From: Streptomyces sp. NRRL WC-3549
GTDB lineage: Bacteria; Actinomycetota; Actinomycetes; Streptomycetales; Streptomycetaceae
NCBI RefSeq assembly: GCF_000721935.1
Contig: NZ_KL585405.1
Coordinates: forward strand, 8,385-13,513
DNA: 5,129 nucleotides
Reading direction: 5' to 3'
How positions within the stretch are numbered: the first letter of the stretch is position 1; every line of letters starts with the position of its first letter. A program made the position numbers and the translations under genes. Under the pieces are notes generated by a model that was not told the DNA's origin, searched no databases, and worked only from the letters and a program-made list of their open reading frames with translations. This document shows, piece after piece, positions 1-5,129 of the stretch.

Positions 1-1858
1 GCCCGCCGTGCGCCTGTGGCGGCGGAACCTGCAGCTGCGTGTCGTCGCGGGCACGCTGCTGATGTCGATCGCGGTGGTGCTGCTGCTGGGCTTCGTGGTG
101 ATCGGGCAGGTCAAGAACGGGCTGCTCGACGCGAAGGCGAAAGCCGCGCAGACGCAGGCGGCGGGCGGTTTCGCGGCGGCCCAGGCCAATGCGAACACAC
201 CGCTGGCCCCCGGCGACCAGGGTGCGGAAGAGGGCGCCGACGGGATGACGGCGAACACCTCATGGCGCACCGAACTGGTCGATCAGCTCGCGAGCGGCGG
301 TACGAACGCCTTCAACGTGGTGGCCCTCAGCGCCGACTCCGTCGAACAGGGCGCCACCAGTCGTGCCCCCCGGGGCTCGGGCAGCGTCGAGGCGTCCAGC
401 GTGCCGCAGAGCCTGCGGGAGGCCGTGGGCAAGGGGCCGGGGGCCTTCCAGACGTACTCCTCGATCAAGTACTCGTACGGGAAGGACCCGCAGCCGGGGC
501 TCGTCGTGGGCAAGCGCCTGTACGACATCGACCACAACCCGTACGAGCTCTACTACCTCTTCCCGCTCACGCAGGAGGAGAAGTCGCTCACCCTGGTCAC
601 GACGACGCTGGCCACGGCGGGTCTCTTCGTGGTCGTGCTGCTGGGCGCCATCGCCTGGTTCGTCGTACGCCAGGTCGTCACCCCCGTGCGGATGGCGGCG
701 GGCATCGCCGAACGGCTGTCGGCGGGCCGGCTCCAGGAGCGGATGAAGGTCACCGGCGAGGACGACATCGCCCGCCTCGGTGAGGCTTTCAACAAGATGG
801 CGCAGAACCTTCAGCTGAAGATCCAGCAGTTGGAGGAGCTCTCGCGGATGCAGCGCAGGTTCGTCTCGGACGTCAGCCACGAACTGCGCACTCCGCTCAC
901 GACCGTGCGGATGGCCGCCGACGTCATCCATGAGGCGCGCGTCGACTTCGATCCGGTGACCGCGCGTTCCGCGGAGCTGCTGGGGGACCAGCTCGACCGG
1001 TTCGAGTCGCTCCTGTCCGACCTGCTGGAGATCAGCAGGTTCGACGCGGGGGCCGCCGCCCTGGACGCCGAACCGATCGACTTGAGGACGGTCGTGCGAC
1101 GGGTGATCGGCGGTGCCGAGCCGCTCGCGGAGCGCAAGGGCAGCCGGATCATCGTCGTGGGTGACGAACAGCCCGTGGTCGCGGAGGCCGACCCCCGACG
1201 CGTCGAACGGGTGCTGCGCAACCTGGTCGTCAACGCCGTCGAACACGGCGAGGGACGGGACGTCGTCGTGCGGTTGGGGGTCGCGCAGGGCGCCGTCGCC
1301 GTGGCGGTGCGGGACTACGGGGTGGGGCTCAAGCCCGGAGAGGCGACCCGGGTCTTCAATCGTTTCTGGCGGGCCGATCCGGCGCGCGCCCGCACCACCG
1401 GCGGCACCGGGCTGGGACTGTCGATCGCCGTCGAGGACGCCCGGCTGCACGGCGGCTGGCTGCAGGCCTGGGGCGAGCCCGGCGGCGGTTCGCAGTTCCG
1501 GCTGACTCTGCCGCGTACGGCGGACGAGCCGTTGCGCGGGTCGCCGATACCGCTGGAGCCGGAGGACTCGCGTCGCAACCAGGAGGACCGCGAGCGGTCC
1601 GAGGCGGCCTCGGTGACGACCGCCGAGCACCGGCTGCTGTCCGTGCCGACCCAGGGCGGGGGTACGGCCCGGGGGCAGCTGCCCGTGCCGCCGCGCGGGC
1701 CCGTCGCACTGCGTTCGGCCCCGGCGTCGGTCGACCCGGCGGCGCTGCCGGGCAACGGGGCGCGGGTGGTGCCGCGTCCGGCCGGGGAGCGGCCGTTGGG
1801 CCGCACGGCCCCCGAGACGCATGATCCGGAGCAGGAGGACACGATTCGTGGACACTGA
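1..1858 (+). CDS. mtrB: MtrB sensor histidine kinase (5' partial)
   Basis: Membrane sensor kinase of the MtrAB two-component system; it should autophosphorylate on His and pass phosphate to the response regulator MtrA (not in the window), which in actinobacteria controls cell-wall, division and, in Streptomyces, development and antibiotic genes. The reading frame is open to the left edge, so the true start is probably upstream. Residues here are counted from the GTG at 8. Seen: TM1 about 12-33, an extracytoplasmic domain about 35-192, TM2 about 194-219, HAMP about 219-272, H-box SHELRTPL with His291, N-box with Asn409 (NLVVNAVEH), G1 box DYGVGL with Asp436, and G2 box TGGTGLGLSI at 464-473. 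All catalytic motifs are intact. After about residue 505 there is a roughly 110-residue Pro/Arg/Gly-rich tail that looks disordered. The 3' end overlaps lpqB by 11 bp. The assignment to MtrB, rather than another kinase, rests on the adjacent lpqB and the N-terminal membrane segment. Confidence 0.95.
   Translation, partial: PAVRLWRRNLQLRVVAGTLLMSIAVVLLLGFVVIGQVKNGLLDAKAKAAQTQAAGGFAAAQANANTPLAPGDQGAEEGADGMTANTSWRTELVDQLASGGTNAFNVVALSADSVEQGATSRAPRGSGSVEASSVPQSLREAVGKGPGAFQTYSSIKYSYGKDPQPGLVVGKRLYDIDHNPYELYYLFPLTQEEKSLTLVTTTLATAGLFVVVLLGAIAWFVVRQVVTPVRMAAGIAERLSAGRLQERMKVTGEDDIARLGEAFNKMAQNLQLKIQQLEELSRMQRRFVSDVSHELRTPLTTVRMAADVIHEARVDFDPVTARSAELLGDQLDRFESLLSDLLEISRFDAGAAALDAEPIDLRTVVRRVIGGAEPLAERKGSRIIVVGDEQPVVAEADPRRVERVLRNLVVNAVEHGEGRDVVVRLGVAQGAVAVAVRDYGVGLKPGEATRVFNRFWRADPARARTTGGTGLGLSIAVEDARLHGGWLQAWGEPGGGSQFRLTLPRTADEPLRGSPIPLEPEDSRRNQEDRERSEAASVTTAEHRLLSVPTQGGGTARGQLPVPPRGPVALRSAPASVDPAALPGNGARVVPRPAGERPLGRTAPETHDPEQEDTIRGH
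1833..1838 (+). promoter_or_regulatory. lpqB ribosome binding site
   Basis: A perfect AGGAGG lies inside the end of mtrB, 9 nt before the GTG at 1848. It fixes the lpqB start at this GTG rather than at the in-frame ATG at 1821, which lies upstream of this Shine-Dalgarno and has no comparable one placed for it. Confidence 0.85.
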
Positions 1859-3713
1859 CCGTCGACAGGGCGGCCACGGACGGGCGGTGCGGGTGTCCGC
1901 GGTGCTCGGCTGCGCCGTCGTGGTGCTCGCGGGGTGCGGAGCGATGCCGGACACCGGTGAGGTCAAGGCGGTGGAGGCCTCACGGGCCGGTGACGCCCAG
2001 GTGCAGGTGTACGCGGTGCCGCCGAGGGAGGGCGCCTCGCCCCTGGAGGTCGTCGACGGTTTCCTGGAGTCGATGACGAGCGACGACCCCGGTTTCCGGA
2101 CCACGCGCACGTATCTGACCAAGCAGGCGGCGCGTACCTGGAAGCCGAGTGAGGGCACCACGGTGCTCGCGAAGGCGCCCAACCGCAACGGACCCGTGTT
2201 CCACGACGAGGAGCGCAGGGCCAGCGAGACCACGTACACGCTGACCGGTGAACAGGTGGCGGCGGTCGACGCGCAGAGCTCCTACCGGCCGCTCGCGCCG
2301 ACCGACTACTCCCGGGGGCTGCACCTGGTGCGGGAGAAGGGCGCGGACGGCAAGCAGGAGTGGCGCATCGATGTGGTGCCCGACGGCCTGGTGCTGGGGC
2401 AGTCCGACTTCAGGCGGCTGTACCGGCCGGTGAACAAGTACTACTTCGCGGCCGGGCGGTCGGGGAGCGGGCCGGCGCTGGTCGCCGACCCCGTCTACGT
2501 ACGCAACCGGACGGACCCGGTGACACGGATGGACACCGCCGCCCAGACGCTGCGCACGCTCCTGGAGGGCCCCTCCAACTGGTTGCGGCCGGTCGTCGAG
2601 ACGAGCTTTCCCGCCGGGACGACGCTCAGGAAGGGTGACATCACGCTGGCGCCCGACGACCAGAACGTGTTGAAGGTCCGGCTGAGCAAGCAGGCGGACA
2701 AGGCGGGGCCGCATGAGTGCCGGATGATGGCCGCCCAGGTGCTGTTCACCCTGCGGGACCTCACGTCCGCCCGGGTCGGCCAGGTCGAGCTGCAGGGCGA
2801 GCAGGGTCCGTTGTGTTCGCTCGGGGCCGACGACTCCGAGGAGTTCGAGGGGGACAGCGGTTCCGGGGCCCCCGACAGCCAGTACTTCGTCGATGACAAG
2901 GGGCGTGTGCAGCGGATCCCGGCGGGCAGCAAGGGCCTCGGTGATCCGGATCCGGTGCCCGGTCCGCTCGGTGCCGGGACGGTGGCGATGAGCGCCGTCG
3001 GTGTCTCCCGGGACGAGCAGCAGGGCGCCGCGGTGTCGGTGGACCAGCGGCACCTCTACGTCTGCTCCCTGGTGTCGGACGGCGAGGCGCCCGCCCCCGT
3101 CGTGACCAGTCGGGCCGGGAAGGCCGAGGACCGGCTCTCCACGCCGAGCTGGGACGGCCGGGGGGATCTGTGGGTCGCCGACCGGGACCCCTCCGGTCCT
3201 CGGCTGCTGCGGCTCGTGGGCGGTGAGGGCGAGTCTCAGGAGGTGGCGGTCCCGGACCTGGGCGAGGGCCGGATCGAGGCGTTGCGGCTGTCGGCCGACG
3301 GGGTGCGGATCGCCCTGAGGGTGGCCGAGGGCGATCACACGACCCTGCGGATCGGGCGTGTGGAACGCCATGGCTCGGGTGACGCGGAGCGGGTCTCCGT
3401 GGAGGACCTGCGCACCGCGGCGCCGCAGCTGACCGATGTGACCGCCGTGTCCTGGTCCGGCCGCAGCCGCCTCGTGGTGGTGGGCAAGGAGGAGGGCGGG
3501 GTGCAGCAGGTGCGCTACGTACAGGCGGACGGCTCCACGTCGTCCTCCGGTGTGCTGCCCGGGGTGAACCAGGTGACCGCCGTCGCGGCGGCGGACGACG
3601 AGCAGTTGCCGCTGATGGCGGACACGGAGAGCGACGGAATAGTGAAGCTGTCGCCCGGGGACAACTGGCAGACGGTCCTCAAGGAGGGTTCGTCGCTTGT
3701 CTATCCCGGCTGA
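1848..3713 (+). CDS. lpqB: LpqB lipoprotein, GerMN plus beta-propeller domains
   Basis: Envelope lipoprotein of 621 residues, partner of the MtrAB system; in mycobacteria LpqB interacts with the extracytoplasmic part of MtrB and modulates MtrA phosphorylation. Seen: a basic n-region (Arg5, Arg6, Arg12, Arg15), a hydrophobic segment about 16-27, and lipobox LAGC with the lipidated Cys at residue 30, so the mature protein should be anchored to the outer face of the membrane. An N-terminal LpqB domain follows. A GerMN domain is at about 190-325 (starts near YRPVNKYYF, includes LLEGPSNWLRPVVETSFPAG). The C-terminal part, about 345-621, has repeated beta-strand patterns of the LpqB propeller (for example LSTPSWDGRGDLWVADRD and LRLSADGVRIALRV). 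Length is normal for the family. The GTG start is chosen from the AGGAGG nine bases upstream; it overlaps the mtrB stop by 11 bp, suggesting translational coupling. No defect seen. Confidence 0.95.
   Translation: MDTDRRQGGHGRAVRVSAVLGCAVVVLAGCGAMPDTGEVKAVEASRAGDAQVQVYAVPPREGASPLEVVDGFLESMTSDDPGFRTTRTYLTKQAARTWKPSEGTTVLAKAPNRNGPVFHDEERRASETTYTLTGEQVAAVDAQSSYRPLAPTDYSRGLHLVREKGADGKQEWRIDVVPDGLVLGQSDFRRLYRPVNKYYFAAGRSGSGPALVADPVYVRNRTDPVTRMDTAAQTLRTLLEGPSNWLRPVVETSFPAGTTLRKGDITLAPDDQNVLKVRLSKQADKAGPHECRMMAAQVLFTLRDLTSARVGQVELQGEQGPLCSLGADDSEEFEGDSGSGAPDSQYFVDDKGRVQRIPAGSKGLGDPDPVPGPLGAGTVAMSAVGVSRDEQQGAAVSVDQRHLYVCSLVSDGEAPAPVVTSRAGKAEDRLSTPSWDGRGDLWVADRDPSGPRLLRLVGGEGESQEVAVPDLGEGRIEALRLSADGVRIALRVAEGDHTTLRIGRVERHGSGDAERVSVEDLRTAAPQLTDVTAVSWSGRSRLVVVGKEEGGVQQVRYVQADGSTSSSGVLPGVNQVTAVAAADDEQLPLMADTESDGIVKLSPGDNWQTVLKEGSSLVYPG
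3681..3688 (+). promoter_or_regulatory. Strong Shine-Dalgarno-like AAGGAGGG before an alternative comF start
   Basis: AAGGAGGG lies in the last codons of lpqB, 8 nt ahead of TTG 3697, which is in frame with the comF N-terminal half. If used, ComF would gain 42 Arg-rich residues and the DnaA-box repeat would be coding. The same bases encode Lys-Glu-Gly near the LpqB C-terminus, so the match may be incidental. Confidence 0.35.
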
Positions 3714-3716
3714 CCA

Positions 3717-3752
3717 CCGGGTCGCCCGGCGACGGGCCGTCCGTCCGGCCCG
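3717..3752 (+). terminator. Two tandem GC-rich hairpins after lpqB (possible terminator)
   Basis: Directly behind the lpqB stop are two perfect dyads. The first is CCGGG(3717-3721)-tcg-CCCGG(3725-3729). The second is CGGGCCG(3733-3739)-tccgtc-CGGCCCG(3746-3752). Neither is followed by a T-run, so they are not classic intrinsic terminators. In Streptomyces, terminators without a clear T-run are common, so these may end or attenuate the mtrB-lpqB transcript before comF. Such dyads also arise by chance in GC-rich DNA. Confidence 0.35.
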
Positions 3753-3757
3753 CCCCG

Positions 3758-3786
3758 GCGTTGTCCACAGGGCGTTGTCCACAGGG
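3758..3786 (+). repeat. Tandem 14-bp repeat carrying two DnaA boxes
   Basis: The unit GCGTTGTCCACAGG occurs twice in direct tandem with a 14-bp period, followed by extra Gs. Each unit contains TTGTCCACA (3761-3769 and 3775-3783), which is exactly the preferred DnaA box of Streptomyces oriC. The pair lies in the 109-bp gap between lpqB and the preferred comF start. Both boxes have the same orientation, a little more than one helical turn apart, so two DnaA protomers could bind side by side. Box identity is seen directly; binding is inferred. The gap has no other recognisable origin features, so it is not oriC. Confidence 0.65.
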
Positions 3787-3822
3787 GTGGTCCGGTTCCG
3801 GCGGCACCTGCACAGTGGAGAC

Positions 3823-4484
3823 GTGCGCGGATGGTGGCGGGAGGTCACGGGACTGGTTCTGCCTGCGGCCTGTGGCGGCTGCGGCAGACCTCGTACGCAG
3901 TTGTGCGGGGAGTGCGCGGCGGAGCTGGGGTCCAGGCCGTCACGGGTGCGGCCGACGCCGGAGCCGGAGGGGCTCCCGGCCGTGTATGCCGCCGCTCCGT
4001 ACGAGAACGCGGTGCGGGCGGTGCTGCTGGCCCACAAGGAGCGTGGGGCGCTCGGCCTCGTGGGCGCGCTCGGCGGGGCGCTGGCGGGCGCCGTGCGGGA
4101 GGGGGCGGGCCGACTGCGCGGTGAGGGACCGCTGCTGCTCGTGCCGATGCCGTCGCCGCCGCGGCGGCGCTGAGGCGCGCGGGTGTTCCGGCCCGGGCGC
4201 CGGCGGTGCTGCGGCATCGGCGTCCGGTGGCCGACCAGGCCGGGCTGGGAGCCAGGGCTCGGCAGGAGAACCTGGCGGGTGCCCTGGAGGTGGCGGCCCG
4301 GGGCAGGCCGTTGCTGAGCGGTGGCCGGGTGGTGCTCGTGGACGACCTGCTGACGACCGGGGCCACCCTCGCCGAGGCGGCGCGGGCGGTGCGTACAGGA
4401 TGGCCCGTCGGCGGCGGAGTCGCAGCTCTGGGAGCCGCGGTGATCGCGGCATCTCCCTCTGCTTTCGAAATAAACCGGAACTGA
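3823..4484 (+). pseudogene. comF: ComF/GntX-family phosphoribosyltransferase, frameshifted by internal deletion
   Basis: ComF-family protein (competence / DNA-utilisation related PRTase fold; biochemical role in Streptomyces unknown). The N-terminal half is in the frame of 3823 and stops at TGA 4171-4173. It starts VRGWWREVTGLVLP and has a zinc ribbon with Cys17, Cys20, Cys28 and Cys31, then the conserved YAAPYENAVRAVLLAHKERG and LLLVPMPS. The C-terminal half is in the frame shifted by -1 and contains LRRAGVPARAPAVLRHRRPVADQ, RQENLAGAL, the PRPP-binding loop VVLVDDLLTTGATL, and the end SAFEINRN, stopping at 4484. Between VPMPS and the second half the family normally has about 14-18 more residues including an R-x-RG motif; these are absent in every frame. 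A loss of about 40-55 bp (3n+1) explains both the gap and the frame change. GTG 3823 is chosen because the family motif begins here, though its GGAG is only 2 nt away. A TTG at 3697 with AAGGAGGG eight bases upstream is an alternative start overlapping lpqB. A sequencing or assembly error is a real alternative to a true pseudogene. Confidence 0.8.
4154..4169. repeat. Perfect 16-bp palindrome at the comF break
   Basis: CGCCGCCG followed directly by its reverse complement CGGCGGCG, with no loop. It sits exactly where the two comF reading frames meet, immediately before the premature TGA. Such a GC palindrome could promote a deletion during replication, could be created by a deletion joining two GC repeats, or could cause polymerase or sequencing errors. 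Confidence 0.7.
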
Positions 4485-4502
4485 CAGAAAATTTTCATCG
4501 TT
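4477..4502 (+). promoter_or_regulatory. ECF-sigma-like promoter for the hpf leader
   Basis: GGAAC (4477-4481), an 18-nt spacer, then GTT (4500-4502) matches the general form of Streptomyces ECF sigma promoters (SigE sites use a GGAAC -35; SigR sites a GGAAT -35 and GTT -10). The spacer contains GAAAATTTTC (4487-4496), strikingly A/T-rich for this genome, as is common in ECF promoter spacers. The -35 lies in the last codons of comF (Arg-Asn-stop). Transcription would begin near 4508-4511 and give a leader of about 300 nt before hpf. The sigma factor cannot be named from sequence alone. Confidence 0.45.
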
Positions 4503-4507
4503 GCAGG

Positions 4508-4730
4508 TGGTGCGTGGGTAAAGGGACCTGATCGGAGGTACGCACGAGTAGCGGGTGCCGATCCAGCGGCGGGCAGGCTATGTTCGGTTGTGAGAGACGG
4601 TGAATGCCGGATCTCGACGAATGCGCCTCCAGGTTTCGGGCAGGTAACCAGCGAAGGCCGGACGTACCGAAAGCGGTGGGGCGTAGACCTCGCCGGTGGA
4701 GGAGGAGGTGGAAGTCACCGAGTCCGCGGC
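4508..4730 (+). ncRNA. Structured hpf leader, candidate raiA-motif noncoding RNA
   Basis: This part of the gap shows no convincing coding frame and is richer in A and T than the genes around it. It holds several small stems: GATCGG(4530-4535) with CCGATC(4558-4563), inside it CGC(4541-4543)/GCG(4551-4553); GCCT(4625-4628)+GGTT(4632-4635) with AACC(4646-4649)+AGGC(4655-4658); ACCG(4666-4669)-aaag-CGGT(4674-4677); and CGGTG(4694-4698) with CACCG(4716-4720), the last enclosing a GGAGGAGGAGG run. GGTACG(4537-4542) can also pair at long range with CGTACC(4663-4668), competing with the third stem. The known raiA-motif RNA, about 200 nt with a complex fold, is found upstream of raiA/hpf genes in Firmicutes and Actinobacteria, so position, size and complexity fit. 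The assignment rests on location and stems, not on a recalled consensus. Ends are approximate: the 5' end is from the predicted promoter, the 3' end is set after the last stem. Confidence 0.55.
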
Positions 4731-4765
4731 TCCGGCGATCACCGGGGCCTGGTGCAAAAGGGAGA

Positions 4766-4789
4766 CGCTCCGCACTCTGAGGCGGAGCG
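4766..4789 (+). promoter_or_regulatory. Perfect hairpin just upstream of the hpf ribosome binding site
   Basis: CGCTCCGC (4766-4773), loop actctgag, GCGGAGCG (4782-4789): an 8-bp perfect stem ending 10 nt before the hpf Shine-Dalgarno. Its left arm contains CTCCG, which could instead pair with the Shine-Dalgarno CGGAG at 4799-4803, so two mutually exclusive structures are possible. No T-run follows, so a classic intrinsic terminator is unlikely, but a cis-regulatory hairpin, processing site or Streptomyces-type terminator separating the leader RNA from hpf would all fit. Confidence 0.5.
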
Positions 4790-4798
4790 ATCCGGGAA

Positions 4799-4803
4799 CG
4801 GAG
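4799..4803 (+). promoter_or_regulatory. hpf ribosome binding site
   Basis: CGGAG 6 nt before GTG 4810. It sits in a small dyad GAAC(4796-4799)-GGA-GTTC(4803-4806) and can also pair with the left arm of the upstream hairpin. It supports GTG 4810 as the main start over in-frame GTGs at 4708 and 4696. Confidence 0.7.
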
Positions 4804-4809
4804 TTCTGC

Positions 4810-5129
4810 GTGGACATCGTCGTCAAGGGCCGCAAGACCGAGGTGCCCGAGCGGTTCCGGAAGCACGTGGCCGAGAAGCTGAAGCTGGACAAGATCCAGA
4901 AGTTCGACGGCAAGGTGATGAGCCTGGACGTCGAGGTGTCCAAGGAGCCCAACCCCCGTCAGGCCGACCGTGCAGCAAGGGTGGAGATCACGCTTCGTTC
5001 GCGTGGACCGGTCATCAGGGCGGAAGCGGCGGCAGGCGACCCGTACGCAGCGCTGGACCTGGCGACCGACAAGCTGGACACACAGCTGCGCAAGGAGCAC
5101 GACAAGCGCTACAGCCGCCGTGGCAGCGG
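4810..5129 (+). CDS. hpf: Ribosome hibernation-promoting factor, long form (3' partial)
   Basis: HPF/RaiA (S30AE/YfiA family): binds the 30S decoding region in non-growing cells, blocking translation; long forms also dimerise 70S ribosomes into 100S through a C-terminal domain. The window contains 106 complete codons, covering essentially the whole N-terminal S30AE domain: VDIVVKGRKTEVPERFRKHV at the start, LDVEVSKEPNPRQADR, VEITLRSRGPVIRAEA, then DPYAALDLATDKLDTQLRK from residue 77. This gives the beta-alpha-beta-beta-beta-alpha pattern with abundant Lys/Arg for rRNA contact. The frame is still open at the right edge, so the dimerisation domain lies beyond the window; that this is the long form is known from actinobacterial homologues, not seen here. 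GTG 4810 is preferred because homologues begin at this MDIVVKGRK-like sequence and it has its own Shine-Dalgarno. It is preceded by a long structured leader, suggesting its own promoter rather than read-through from comF. Confidence 0.93.
   Translation, partial: MDIVVKGRKTEVPERFRKHVAEKLKLDKIQKFDGKVMSLDVEVSKEPNPRQADRAARVEITLRSRGPVIRAEAAAGDPYAALDLATDKLDTQLRKEHDKRYSRRGS

Noticed and set aside
1821..1847. ATG 1821 as lpqB start
   Set aside because: It would place the AGGAGG inside the gene and add nine residues before the signal peptide; GTG 1848 has ideal spacing.
260..2239. 659-codon open frame on the minus strand under mtrB/lpqB
   Set aside because: It is opposite two clearly recognised genes, has low-complexity Arg/Pro/Gly composition and no recognisable domain; long antisense frames are a by-product of high GC.
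1980..4217. 745-codon open frame on the minus strand under lpqB and comF
   Set aside because: Same reason: shadow of lpqB and comF, repetitive His/Arg/Pro-rich translation, no family resemblance.
3761..4531. Plus-strand open frame of 256 codons across comF
   Set aside because: It is in the third frame relative to both comF halves, with Arg/Gly/Cys-rich nonsense composition; the comF frames hold all conserved motifs.
4555..4584. Housekeeping-type promoter with TATGTT at 4579-4584
   Set aside because: The hexamer about 18 nt upstream (GTGCCG) is a poor -35 match, and the site would lie in the middle of the folded leader.
4580..4603. Seven-codon upstream ORF ATG...TGA in the hpf leader
   Set aside because: No good Shine-Dalgarno at proper spacing and it falls in the candidate RNA; likely chance.
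4495..5100. Minus-strand open frame of 201 codons across the leader and hpf
   Set aside because: Antisense to the clear hpf gene and to the structured leader; no recognisable motif.

Overview
The window is high-GC actinobacterial DNA, almost certainly from a Streptomyces or close relative. The evidence is strong G/C bias at third codon positions, GTG starts, absence of any TTA codon that I could see in the genes, and the gene order mtrB - lpqB - comF - hpf, which is typical of Streptomyces chromosomes (mtrA would lie just upstream of the left edge and secA downstream of the right edge). All genes lie on the + strand. This is core chromosome: I see no insertion sequence, prophage, CRISPR array, tRNA or rRNA.

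Left part (1-3713): the envelope-signalling pair. The sensor kinase MtrB (5' end cut off by the window) is followed with an 11-bp overlap by the lipoprotein LpqB, which has a lipobox, a GerMN domain and a C-terminal beta-propeller. In mycobacteria LpqB acts on MtrB, so the overlap fits co-translation of two partners of the MtrAB-LpqB system.

Middle (3714-4484): a short spacer holds two GC-rich hairpins and then two identical 14-bp repeat units, each carrying a perfect Streptomyces-type DnaA box (TTGTCCACA). After this comes a comF/gntX-family phosphoribosyltransferase gene that is broken. Its zinc-ribbon N-terminus is in one frame and its PRPP-binding C-terminus in another. About 40-55 bp, including the region that normally carries the family's Arg-rich RG motif, seem to be missing, and a perfect 16-bp palindrome sits at the break. 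It is annotated here as a pseudogene, though a sequencing or assembly error is possible.

Right part (4485-5129): a 325-bp non-coding leader followed by the 5' part of hpf (raiA, long-form ribosome hibernation factor), which runs off the window. The leader starts at an ECF-sigma-like promoter (GGAAC-N18-GTT) that overlaps the last codons of comF. It is full of short stems, lies in the place where the known raiA-motif noncoding RNA is found in Actinobacteria and Firmicutes, and ends with a perfect 8-bp hairpin just before the hpf ribosome binding site. This leader RNA and the paired DnaA boxes are the most interesting items in the window.
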